Source: Saururus chinensis
Taxonomy: Eukaryota; Streptophyta; Magnoliopsida; Piperales; Saururaceae
Direction of reading: 5' to 3'
Length of the DNA stretch: 64,000 nucleotides
NCBI GenBank assembly: GCA_035235625.1
Contig: CP141143.1
Span: 12,445,092 to 12,509,091 of the forward strand
The translations under genes and the position numbers were made by a program. This document shows positions 25,444 to 37,342 of this stretch, one piece after another. Under the pieces are notes generated by a model. It did not search any database, was not told the DNA's origin, and worked only from the letters and a program-made list of their open reading frames with translations. Every line of letters begins with the position of its first letter. The first letter of the stretch is position 1.

Positions 25444-28400
25444 TTATGATGCCTTTTGTATCTTACTGAGGCCAATGCGACCCCTCAATATTTCATCAAT
25501 TTCCTGCTGTTCTTGTTTTACGGAAATCTGCATTGGTTCTTGTTTTATATCAATTGGCTTCGGTTTTTGTCTTTTATGATTCAGCTGCAGACTGGAACTA
25601 AAGAAAATTTCACATTTATATTATAAATTATAGAAATCATAAAAAATAAACATGAGCATTACAGACAATAACTACTTATACATATTCATAAAAAAAGGGT
25701 AAAAAAATAGGATACATAACACACAAAAGGAGAATAAGGAATTACTGTTGATTTTGCTGTCTCTGCTGAGGATAACTGGGATTCTGAGATGTGTTTTGAA
25801 GGGTGACCATACCAGACTGAAGATTCTGGGTATTGGTTGGAATGTTGCCAAAGCCAACTTGGGTGCCATGCTGTTGTTGTTGCATTTGGACCATATTGGC
25901 GGGATTTCCTGCTCCCATATTAAACACTGCAACATATAGTTACAGATTTTGTGAGCTTTGTTAAACTTATCTATTTTTTTGCCCCACTCATCACTAAAAA
26001 TTAGCCCTATAAAGTTCATCACCACAAAATCAAAAAGAGCTCCTTCTGTGTCAGAAATTTTTTTGTCACTGGTCAGATAGCTGCTGGGTTTTTCAGCGAA
26101 GGCAGGAATAATAGTTCTTGTAAAGGAAGATGATGGCTAAACATACATACTTTGATCACTTAACATCTGGGAAGGATGATTCCGTTGGGTATGTCCACCA
26201 GTTAAACCAAACTGACAGCACAGGAAACGATACCATAAGACAATGCAATGAAATTTTATTCAAAACAATTGATGTGATAAAGCAACAATCAGTTTAAAGC
26301 TAGAAACCGCTCAGCTTGGCTCAGAATCACCTATAAAGAGTTCAATTTTATTACAAACACACACACACAATAAACATGTATATAAGGACTAGCATAAAAA
26401 AATGTTTTAATTATCTGCATGCATATTATGTCCTTAAGTGCAAAATCGGATTCAAAAAAAGAGGAAAGGATAGAAGTGGGGTCCACCATCTTGCATTATT
26501 GCCGTTGAAGACACAATTTCAGCTAAAAAGAACAATATTGGACCATATTTCCATAATTATTTTTTAGTTCAAGATGCTAACCCTTAAACAACACCTCTAA
26601 TGAGGTGCCCTTCTTTGCCGCTGATCATTAATTTGATTTACCTAAAGCAATACAAAAAGTACTTTTTGTAGGTCATGATTAGAAAACTCGGATCTTAGAT
26701 TTATTTTTATGTGTGTGTGCTTGTACAGATTATCCTCATATAATCATGACTGCTATTGAGTTGAAAAGCTTATTAGGTCAATGCTTGTGAATGATCAATT
26801 AATTTGTATTGAAATTTGCTTATATGGAGTTAAGCTGGTTGTATGATTTGGCTAATGTAAATGTACAGAGCAGATCAACCGATTTAATATAATGCCGTTA
26901 TCATTGATTTCATTGTGCGAAGGTAGTATGTTGTTTACTTGTTTTATCTATCTATCAATGTTCATCTGAGGTAATGAAAACCCTTATGGATCAGATTTTT
27001 TGTTGATTTGAGTTTCTTTGCCATACATCATACCATCATATGTTCAATATAGATGACCAAGTATTATGCTTTTGATCAATATGTAAATAGCACGCGATGT
27101 AAATATGTAACATGACATGTATTCATTAGTTAATTTAATAATAACATTGAAATTAACACAACTGTTCATTTCCGGATAACCTCGGACTAATACAGGAAAT
27201 AGCATATCAAATGATATCCATTTAGACATCACTTCTGATGATCTCCCAGGGAAAACTCCCATATTCATTTCCAGGCATGCCAATGCATGTAATATGATCT
27301 CCATGATGCCAGCATTCAGTGCATCAGTACTCCTAATTAAATTTACAAATATGCACATAAACATTGTTAGAGCAAGTAATTAATTAGAATAATGTTATGG
27401 ACCGTTATGGAAGCCCATTAGGATTAGTTGGTTTTATTATAATAATTATGTATTTAGGGAGTCATTAATCATCATGAAATTAGCGGGAGTTATTTGTAAT
27501 TTTTATTTAATTGGTGTTAATGGGCTTTTAGGATTAGTAATTTAGGCCCGTTAAACTCTTCTATTTAATGTACACGCTCTGACTTAATCTCAGCAGTCAA
27601 TGAATTAAATAGAATTGTAAGTTCTCTGTTGGCTCAACCCTTAAACTTTGATTATCCCTCTTCTCATCAATCTGACCTAATCTATCGTCCTAATTTCTCC
27701 CCTTTCGTCCAAATTCTCTTCACAACCCTAATTCCTTCTCCTTTTAGTCTAGCCTTCTCTATTGTTCCTCCTCAATTCCTACATTTTCCTCCAATATTCA
27801 CCCATAGATCTATCAATTTACAAAAAATCATCGGTAAAAATGATTACACAAACATGAACTAACACGTGAATCTTTATAGTTCGAGAGTTTGTTTCATAAT
27901 TCAACATAGAAAGATCTTGTTGTGAAAATAAAGGTATCAACAAGAACTGATTACAAAAAGTTAAAAATGAAATTCTGCCCATGTTAAAGGCGGATAATTG
28001 AAAACTATTATTAAAAATCTCACACATTTTAACACATTTAACTACTTATTTATTAGAATACGAGGAAAAACGTAGAACAACAAAACTATCAACGTGGTTA
28101 ACTGACCTGCATTCGTGGCAAAAGCGTCTGTGATGTCATTGTAGCAGACATGTTAGAAAGCTGCAATGAAACAAAGCAAGCATGAAAGTAAATGGACTCT
28201 GCAAATCATGACTTTTAAAGCACATCTTTGCTGCAACTAAACTCTGAACAACAAACCGGCCTTACATAAATTACTGCTCCTCCAATTTCCACATTAGTTA
28301 AACATGAGAGTCAACTACGATGGCACTTTTCCAGTAAACCAATCTACTGCTAGTATTCTTCATATTGGGATAGTGCTAGTTTCTTAACAAGCAAACTAGT

Positions 28401-31400
28401 AAATAATGCAATAAAAAATACCTCTGAAATTAACATGTTGTGGCAGACAACTGCATGCTGCCAGCATAGTGAGGGTAACAGCCACCAAAGAAAATGAAAA
28501 AAACAATATATACTTACATATATGAGGAGGTGCATGTGCATGTGCGCGTGCAGTTGCACATGCAAGCATGTGCGTGCGTGTGTGCATGTGAGTGTGTGAG
28601 AGATCTATCCCAGTGGTACACTTATCAATTTTAAAGAAAATGTATTGTTGAATAATAAAAATAGTATGCCCTATAAACCTCTTAAAGAGTAACATGTTTC
28701 TCTTGACGAGTACCTAACAACAAAATCAATTGTATGCTCAAGTATAGAAGGTGACAATGAAAAATTCAACTTTTCCAACATATGTCATTGTTGTGAGAAC
28801 ACAACAATATTAAAAACACCATATTCATGGAGTTTTTCTAAGTCAATAACATAAATTAACAGATAAAAGTCCGTTAGGTTACTTGAAAAGCACATTCAGA
28901 AAGTATTACAAAAATGAGCATGACTTCAGCTTTGGCTCCTAAGTCCAAACAAAATATATACAAATGAAAATAATGTCTGACCATTTGAGAATTTGGCGAT
29001 GTCTGGGCAGTATTGAACAAGGCATTGTTAGTTGTTCCGACAAATTGGCTTAACTGGCTTCTCAGCTGAGTTCCTTGATTGAGTTGATTTTGCGCAATGT
29101 TATGCTGAATATGTCCAGTCTGAAGTTGCCTATTCTGAAACTGATGTGCTAATGGCTGTGAATACTGCATCTGGTGTTGCCCATGAAGCTAAACCATAAA
29201 AAAAAACGTAAGACAGTGTCAGTCTCGCGCAACAGGACTGAAGACACCAAAAAGAAAGCAAGCATATGCAATTGACAAAACTAACACTTTGCATCAAAAT
29301 GAGCTGCATAAATGAGGAAAGTGTGGTGCGGATACAGCTCAAAACTTTCATATAATCTCATCCTTGTGGATCACAAATTAAGGTACTACATTCTGTCCAC
29401 AAAAATGCATAAACGCCCACAGAAAGGGAAAAACTCATCTTTCCTAACAAATGAAGGTGTCCACAAGTAGCCTCTGTAATTGACTTTTCTCATCATATCA
29501 TTTAACAGGCTGCCCTTGATGACGTATATTGCTCTATTTCATCAATCATCGACTCCAATCTACAACATTCCCATCATGTTTGATAAAAAATTGTCAAGCA
29601 CTACCACTATTCCCATTTCACCTAATATTTAATTATTTACTTTGTCAATAAATATACAAGATCCTTCCAATCTGTTCTTATATAACTAATAACAAAATTT
29701 GCATTTGCGTGTCCATGAGAGAGAGAGGAGAGAGAAGCATTTGCATCCACTCGAATTAAGCCCATAACCTTCTAGATGTCTTGTCTGGCCTTAATAATCA
29801 CTGGATGCACATTAAAGGGAGAGAAACCATCTTCCTTAGCATATGAAGGAGTTCATGGATGTCTTCAGTAACTTCACTCAGGTGTTAAGAAATGGGATGC
29901 CTTTCATAGGCTAATACTACTCTACTTCCTTTTGCTTTGCTTCTAAAATGCAATTTGGACCACCAGAATCTCTCAGATACAGTTCGCATAATTCAATACC
30001 TCTATTACAGTTTAAAGCATTCCCATCGTGATCTTAAAAACAAACTATGCAACTCCAATTAAAAAATGTAAAGTACCTGCCCCAATCCTGCAGATGCTGA
30101 AGCCTGCCTCAACTGTTGCTGGGCAATAAGTTGCTGCTGATGCTGTGGTAACTGCACCATATTCTGCCTCTGTTGTTGTTGTTGTTGTTGTTGTTGGTGT
30201 TGAGCATGTTGCAATGGTGATGGTGTGTTCATCATACTTGTACCAGATCGAGGTGAATTGGCATAAGGTAAAGGTGACGTTGAAGTGTTCTCAAAAGTAC
30301 TAGTTCCCGACACACCAGAAGGTGAAGGAATTGATCTCCCAATTAATTGAGATCCTGTAGTCTGCAATACCAACATTTCAAAACGAGATTATAAATGCAT
30401 GAAACATTCCATCCGCATCCCTTGCTGCGAAAAGAACAATCATGTAATATATAATAGGGGAGCATATCAGACTTCAAAATACGATTAACATGTCAAATTT
30501 ACAAGAAGGAGATCAATTAAATTTTAATAATACAACAGCAAGATAGTAGTCTCAACTAGACATAATTGTTTTATAGTAAACAAACTCTAACCTGCATTAC
30601 AGGTCCTTGAGTGTTGGTGTTATTTGATGGCATGGAAGGCAAAGTATTTTTTGGGTTCAAGTAGCCACCTGCAACATTCGATTGGACATGTCAACTAGAT
30701 CTCATTTAGCCAAATTCAAGGCCCCTGTCTAAAGAATAAGCCTACAGAGTGACAATTGAGAATTGATAGATATTTACCAGAACTATCTGCAAAATTCTGT
30801 GAACCATCAGCAATTGTTAGCACATCTACCAAATGGGGAGGAAGGGAAGCCGGAGGATGCCTCTGATCTGCAGGTATCCGCAAGCCTGAAAATTCACAGA
30901 ATGTGACAAAATGACACTATTATTAAAACATGAGTTTTAACTTACATAAGCCAAGAGATAAAACTCAGATCTCACCTTCACCAAAGTTCACAGCAGCTCG
31001 GAGTAAATTCTCTTGTTCTTGAATTTTTGCAGCTTGTACTTTATCTAATGTTGGCAAGTTTGCAGGGCCTTGACGAGAACCCAGACCATAGGCCTTACGC
31101 GCATCAGCTATCACCTTTTCAGCACTGTCAACGGCTGCAGCAATCATATCAATTCGAATCTGCATGATTACACATAGAATATTTAAAAGCTTTGCATACA
31201 GACAGCACACACATGCAGAGAGAGAGAGAGAGAGAGAGCTTATAAACCTTCAGCTTTTCAATTTGTGTGGGTACAGGAAGGTTTTGCAGCCCAAGTAATA
31301 TCTGCTCTTTCTTAGAATTATCTTCCATTTCAATCTCAGGTAGCAGCTTTGATGATAGCATCACAGGAAGAACTGTAAACAGAAAAAAAAACATCACACC

Positions 31401-32421
31401 AGTTTCCTAGGAAATCTACTATCACAAAAGTATGTACTGGCGCCATTATTACATTATACAAGCTTTCTTTTCTTCTCTCACCAATTTGACATATGGATGG
31501 CATCAGTTATACTTCATAATTGCGAGTAGAAAACTTAGCTACTAGCTCAAGTAGCTTCCCCCTTTCAAAAAAGTGAGTATAATACATTTATATATAAAAA
31601 AATACAACAATGACTCTTGGTTTCTCTTGTAGCTAGCATAACACATAAGCATACGAACACCTCAATGAGTTCAATCAATTCCATCCAACAAGAAACAAGA
31701 GGCAGCAACGGTAAGCTTTGCCATGAGTAAGGATCATATATTTCAACGGAAGTGAAATTTCTATCTGACATACTGGTTATATTACATACTCAGCAACTAT
31801 GAAAATATGATGATGAAAGCAAAAGTTGGCAATAATACGAAACCTACTTGCTGCATTCTCCGCATTCACACTCCTTGGATGTACAACGAATGCCTTGGAA
31901 ACCTTCTTTATATCTTCGACAATGTTGAAAAGTTCGAGATTAACCATCGAAAATTGGCCCAAGACATCTTGCCTAATTAAATAAAACATGGTAGCAATTA
32001 TTCAACGACACACCCGTAAAATCAGTGTTAGGATTTTCCTACTACGAACTGAAGCTCAGGTACTTGTAAAAAATCAGGTAATGTCGCGTAAAAACAGAAA
32101 TAAACCACTCAGAATGCATGGCAGGAAGTAAAAGGAAAGGGCTGAGTAAGCGGATAGAAAGACATAGGATTGAAATGTCGTGGCGGGGAAGTACCATTTA
32201 GGGCTCGAGTTGGTGTGGGCGATGGCATCAAACTCTTCAAGAATGCGAGAGATGGCTTTGAAGAGGCCAAGGGCCCGAGTTTTGACGGACTCGAGGTTGA
32301 GCTGCTGCTGCAGCGCCTGGTTGAGGCGCTCGGGCTTCGGAGGCGGAGGCTGTGGCGGAGCCTGGTCTGGAGGGGCCCCGATGCTGCCGGCTTCCACGGC
32401 CATCGGCGTCACTGCTGCCAT
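25444..32421 (-). CDS. MED8: Mediator of RNA polymerase II transcription subunit 8, 12 exons, 593 residues
   Basis: MED8 sits in the Mediator head module that links activators to RNA polymerase II. Plant MED8 also affects flowering time, defence and organ size. Exons in transcript order: 32195-32421, 31848-31972, 31248-31372, 30976-31159, 30778-30885, 30592-30668, 30077-30361, 28982-29188, 28107-28160, 26151-26211, 25746-25926 and 25444-25591. All introns are GT/AG; the total is 1782 bases in frame. The N-terminus carries the plant MED8 signature (PERLNQALQQQLNLESVKTR, then LFKAISRILEEFDAIA), followed by LGQFSMVNLELFNIVEDIKK, LPVPTQIEKLK and KVIADARKAYGLGSRQGP. The middle and C-terminal parts are Gln/Asn-rich, with a CAA/CAG run in exon 7. 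Exon 12 encodes a basic and acidic tail (KPIDIKQEP, then EIDEILRGRIGLSKIQKAS). If the last intron is retained, the protein stops at 25742 after 545 residues. The intron at 26212-28106 holds a solo LTR. Confidence 0.95.
27360..27855. mobile_element. Solo LTR (486 bases) in a MED8 intron, perfect 5-base target duplication
   Basis: AACAT at 27360-27364 is repeated at 27851-27855. The element between starts TGTTAGAGC and ends GATTACACA. Its size and TGTTAG start suggest a Ty1/copia LTR. A weak TATA-like CTATTTAATG precedes a polyadenylation-like stretch, which favours plus orientation, antisense to MED8. There is no internal region. It lies in the intron between exons 9 and 10, well away from the splice sites. 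Confidence 0.85.
28526..28600. repeat. Alternating purine-pyrimidine tract (TG/CA/GC-rich) in a MED8 intron
   Basis: About 70 bases of mostly alternating purine and pyrimidine, dominated by TGCATGTG, GTGCGCGTGC and GTGTGTGC. It contains a short palindrome around GTGCAGTTGCAC. Such tracts can adopt left-handed DNA; here it is simply an intronic low-complexity tract. Confidence 0.7.
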
Positions 32422-33458
32422 GGCAAAGCCAGTGCAGAAATCTTGGCTAATAAATGAGTAACAAAGCTCTTCAGCGCGGAGCGCAGCGATGCTACTGTAA
32501 GGCAGTTCCTACCAGTTTCCCGGGTGAGGGTGAAAAAAAATCGCAGATGCCTTTATTTAGGTATCCAAATCGCAGATGCATGAGCGTGGCCTTCGCCGAA
32601 AACGTTAATAACCCCAACAGGCCAACACTGATGAAATCGGCAGATATCCAACTTTTTAAGTTTTTTTATTTTTAGAAAATATTTTGAGTAATTATATATA
32701 TAATATGACTCTCGTTTATATATGTGCCCGGGCTTATAGAAAAATGTTTATGATCTTGTGACTTGCGGCACATGCTTAGGTGAATAAAATCCTATCTTGT
32801 TTTAAAAATTTATGTAATTTAGTCTTTACAAATGATAAAATAATTTATGTTCATTTTATTAATGAAAATTATAAAATTAGACAACATCCGCGAGCCTCTT
32901 GATTGGAAATGGTGATGATAAGTCAGGATTTCTTAAATCTAAACCTGATATTATTTAAGAAATAGTAACTTAAACCCCCTAATTTTTATAAAACCAACTT
33001 GAACTTGGCCCATTTAAAATTTTAAATTATTTTTATTTTAAAAAATAAATTATATATAAAAAATAAAAGAATTATATTTATAACATTATTCATGTATGGT
33101 TGGATCACTTAAAACTTAAACCTAACTTGAGTGACATCTCTAAGTTAAAAATACTATCAATTCCTGTTTAGAATGGGTTTTGTCAAATCCAAATACGGTA
33201 CCATTTAAAAAATAGAAACTCAGCTCGAATAATAGCTCGAGTTGATTTTATAAACCTAAACTTGGCCTAGGGCCGGGTCAAGTTTTATTAAAATATAAAA
33301 AAATTAAAATATATATATATATAACTTTAATTAGGTTAGGTTGGATTATCTAAAACCCAAATCTAATCCGAATAATTATACCGGTTGAATTTAAAAACTC
33401 AAACCCAATCTATTAAGGTTGGATTAGATTGGAGTTTACTATATACCCAACTAGAGTG
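32422..33458. other. MED8 promoter region and AT-rich repeat
   Basis: The first 200 bases should contain the MED8 5' leader and promoter. From about 32900 to 33465 the sequence is AT-rich with recurring AAACTTAAACCTAA, CAAACCCAATC and TTAGGTTAGGTTGG motifs. It may be a decayed non-autonomous element; its ends (GTGATGATAAG and the inverse of GTGTCATCCC) are only weakly inverted. Confidence 0.4.
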
Positions 33459-33960
33459 TCATCCCACACATAAGACTATTAGTGGCATAAAATCATTCTC
33501 ACTCTTCGTAGCATGAAGAGTAGGGGTTGCAGAATTCTCTTCCACCTCTGCTAAAAAATTTGAAGTGGGACCTCCAGCCAGTCCCAATCCATTATGGCCC
33601 AACCAACTCACTTCAATGAAACTCCCATGCCTGAACATGCCCATCTCCTCCTCCTCGGCAAAGACCAGCACCCCCACGCAGCCATGTTGGAAACTAGCTC
33701 ATAGTGTTCCTCATAGCAGTCTGATCAAGCCTCTCCTTTGCAGAAATGGCTGGACGACACATCCATTATAGCCATTACCATCGTGGCTTGCACTTGTGAG
33801 GGGAAGCATTAATTCTAGCATCGCCACTCCGACCGCTACAAGAACTAGAACTAGAAGAACCCCTTGATCCCCTTTCTCATGGTCCTCTGATGGCAAGTTG
33901 GTTTTGGGGCCAGTTGGGGAAGTAGTCCCCATAGCTATATTGGGCACTCACCAGAGAGCA
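33459..33960 (-). repeat. Unidentified degenerate coding-like repeat, inverted relative to 40885-41230
   Basis: On the minus strand a segment reading GVLVFAEEEEMGMF then HGSF can be aligned with GVPIFAKEKMAMF then GSFRLVTEAG at 41060-41160 on the plus strand. Both are broken by stops and shifts. The upstream minus-strand part (33711-33947) has a hydrophobic stretch, GVLLVLVLVAVGVAMLELML. I do not recognise the family. The two copies flank the old LTR element in opposite orientations. Confidence 0.35.
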
Positions 33961-34058
33961 ACAACGTGGTTGGTGCTTCTCTCGGGTAGTCACCCAAGTC
34001 TTCTCCTACAACCACTACCGGTGTAAGTTCTTGAGCTCACAATCCCTAGGTGGTCACC

Positions 34059-34850
34059 CGTAACAACCCAATTTTTCATAGGCTTTGTTTTAAAAATAAT
34101 CAAATTATCTTATGAGACTAACATAAAATACAACTTATATTATAATATTTTCAATACACATAATTTCTCAAGAGAATCAAGTCGTTCATTTCTCCTAACC
34201 TTTGGTTAGGATGATTACCATGTTGGTGATTTGAATCATGAAGGTGATTAGACACTTGCATCTTATAATAAAAGATTAGTAACCTCAATTTCCTATTAAG
34301 TATATTTTAGTTAATTCATATTTGTTAAAGCCTCTTATCATCTAGGGGTTCATAATAAAAAGGATTTCTATGTACATTCATAGTTAGCCAAGGTCCCAAG
34401 TTAATAATTAAAGCCTTCAATCAAAGTCATAGGTATAATTAGATTAGTCCATAACTAAGGGTATTCTCATAATTTTTATGATTTATTGACAATTTTGTCA
34501 AGCCTAAAATTTTCAAAATAACTTCATAAAATATTCAAAAGACTATAGTAAAATTTATAAAGTTGTATGCTAATTATTTCCCCATGAACAGTGTCCGATT
34601 CAGTAAACATATCACAATTCACTCTAAAGGGTAAATTCGTATTTTACACCCTTGCATAGCTTTTTGTTTGATATAAAAAAATTAGTAAATTATTTTTATT
34701 ATTACTATTTCCCCCCAAACAGTGATGGGTTTACTAGGCAAGTTGAAATTTACTATTAAGAGCAACCTCCTAATTTCTCTCACCATTGTGCATATTTTTG
34801 TTTGACATAAAACCTGGTAGGGGTTTTCAGTTATAATCAAATAAGATCGT
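34059..34850 (-). repeat. Truncated LTR copy, homologous to 37343-38010 and 40050-40200
   Basis: The sequence begins CGTAACAACCCAATTTTTC, where the first base is probably a mutated T. It follows the second copy closely through landmarks such as CTTTGGTTAGGATGA, GCCTCTTATCATCTAGGGG and CACTCTAAAGGGTAAA, then TAAAACCTGGTAGGGGTTTTC. Homology is lost after about 34850, so the inner end of this LTR is missing. Confidence 0.75.
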
Positions 34851-35489
34851 AATTGAAAAATTTTCTAAACTCTTTCTTATAAAATGTGTTATAAGATGTG
34901 TCCACTAGTAGTGGGATAGACACGACCATTATAGTACTCCACTAGTCACTTATCTCTTTGACCATATACATCTTGCAGTTTGAAAACTTCTCAAACATTT
35001 AACACACAAAAAGGTATAAAGATGTCAATGATAATGGTAGGAGGGGCTAGTCATTCATCCTTGAAACAGTTGCCCTCTTTTTCCATCCTTGAAACTTTCC
35101 CAACATATGATAGTCCATCAAGCATTATGTGACACCCCGGCCCGCGTACTGACCTGGGCCGGGGGTCCAAAAGTGACGAAACCAAACCCAAAACCGGGAG
35201 TGGCCGACTCTAAGTGTGAGAGTCTTCACGTTCCTCCACGCGCTTTAGAACTTTAGCGCTCTGTTGCGCATAGGCAAGAACAAACCTAATTATATAACTA
35301 ATTCGGACCGGGCCAACATTGTCGTGCCGTTGGTTGCCTACGTACATATCGGATTACTCCGATACGATCGGATCCAGATGTAGTTCTGCCTATTGGCTAC
35401 TACATACAACATGCATACCAAAAACACATACGTAAAAAATACATATCTCCGAATATTTAATCGGAGTTATACGAAAACCCGATAAAACA

Positions 35490-35760
35490 CCGGCAACACA
35501 CATCTCGCTCTATCATAGAGACGAGCACCACACAACCACCACAACATGCCTTGCTCTATTCCAGAGTGGATACATCACATTCACACGTCTCGCTCCATCA
35601 CTGAGCCGAGACCGAACACACACCACACGTCTCGCTCTTCCCTAGAACGAGACGGAACACAATCATAGGTCTCACTCTATTACTAAGCCGAGACCGAACA
35701 TACACACACAACACGTCTCGCTCTAAGCTAGAGCAAGATAACACACATCATGATATATAA
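35490..35760. repeat. Tandem array of small hairpin units inside the solo LTR
   Basis: Six units spaced about 40-45 bases apart each contain a short inverted repeat, for example TCTCGCTCTTCCCTAGAACGAG or CTCGCTCTAAGCTAGAGCAAG, separated by ACACAC-rich linkers. The stems are conserved better by pairing than by exact sequence. Confidence 0.75.
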
Positions 35761-35920
35761 GCATAGCATATCGGAACATAAAAGATCAAAGAACATCATG
35801 GCATATAAGCACACATCATGGCATATAAGCATAGTAAGCATATGGATCATAGCACATCACGGCATATAAGCACACATCATGGCATATAAGCATAAAAAGC
35901 ATATAGATCATAGTATAGCA
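35761..35920. repeat. Nested tandem repeat of ACATCATGGCATATAAGC units
   Basis: The motif CATCATGGCATATAAGCA occurs repeatedly, grouped in a longer unit of about 60-65 bases that ends GCATATGGATCATAG or GCATATAGATCATAG. It lies inside the solo LTR directly after the hairpin array. Confidence 0.75.
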
Positions 35921-36296
35921 CACATCATAACTAGCACATGCATTTTATAATTCAAACAGAAGGTTAGAAACGCTTACTCTCCTTATGTCTCACGAGGTAG
36001 CGGTATTTGGGATGCTCGTTTTTGGGCATCCTCCCCTTCGGATCTGGAGATAGCGGATGGAACTTCCTCTAGCCTCTACACGTTCTTCGCCTTCCGCCGA
36101 AAGACAACCGACCAGCTCTCCCCTTTCCCGGAGACTTCTTGTTTTCTGTGCCCGTAGGTGGCAAACAAAACCTCCCCTACTCAGGGATGTTTCTCACACA
36201 TCATGGCCCTTCGGTGGACACAGAGTCTCCCCTACTCGAGGCCATGACTCTCGATGCGGCCCGGTGGTGGAGGACGGAGCCTCCTCTATTTCCCGG

Positions 36297-36402
<106 letters not shown>

Positions 36403-36750
36403 GGCAGGAGGGTGGCGAACAGGCTTCCTCTCACCCCGGGACATTCCTCCCTTCTAGGCATGCCAACTTGAGGAGTGGACCATGTCATTGCGTAGATCAC
36501 CCTCGAATTAGCTAGGAACGCCTCAAGAACGACTAGAATCGGACTTAAAATGAGTGAGAAACGAAGAACAGAAGTTTTTGATTGTCAGAGGGAACATAGA
36601 AACGTGGGAGAGAATTCAAAATGCAGGAGAGAACTCCCGAACTGTGGGAGAATTTCCGATCCTTTAAACTGAAGACTCAAGACGCTATTTATAGAAAAAC
36701 TGGAAAGATGTGAGGCCGACATGTGGCAGATAGAATTGACACATGTCAGT

Positions 36751-36862
36751 CCTATCCGTTGCATCAACGATCTTATCCGCTTCGTCAGCAATCCTATCCA
36801 CTTCGTCATCGATCCTATCCGCTTCGTCATCAGTCTTATCCACTGCATCGTCGATCCTATCC
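36751..36862. repeat. 21-base tandem repeat, about five units
   Basis: Units of the form CCTATCCGCTTCGTCATCGAT repeat at 36751, 36772, 36793, 36814 and 36835, with a partial sixth, each differing at a few positions. The array lies just upstream of the probable TATA box when the solo LTR is read on the minus strand. Confidence 0.9.
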
Positions 36863-37342
36863 AGAAAGATATTATTTTATTCAAATAATATCCTGAACTC
36901 AAAATGTGATAACTTCCAACCTCGATGTTGGAATCACACGTTCTTATTACCGATGGACTCGTGTTGATGAGCCCTTCAAAACAAGACCACACATGGGTAA
37001 GTTATCCCGTACTTTCATGTGGGTCCCGCCCATGCGGCATGCTTCCCGAGGCCGTAGCTTTTGCTCCTAGCCTCCGTTTTGCGTGTTCTTTGAATCGTTA
37101 CGCTTGTTACTCCGAGCTCTACCCATCTACAGGGGTTTCATCCCTTAAAACCCCCAACACTTAATCACCATTTACCGAATTACCCTTAACCCACCCGGGT
37201 TAAGCGTAACCTGAAAACGGGTCGTTACACATTCAAGCAATTTCGACATTCAAGCATTTATGCAATATCAAACACCAAAGCCAATTTAATTCCTACTTAC
37301 TAGCATATTATTCAATCCTAACCTTGAGCTCCGATACTATTT

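Noticed and set aside
25742..25745. Stop codon at 25742 as the only end of MED8
   Set aside because: A good donor overlaps it and a downstream exon continues in frame with a protein-like tail, so splicing past it is preferred. It is kept as a possible isoform.
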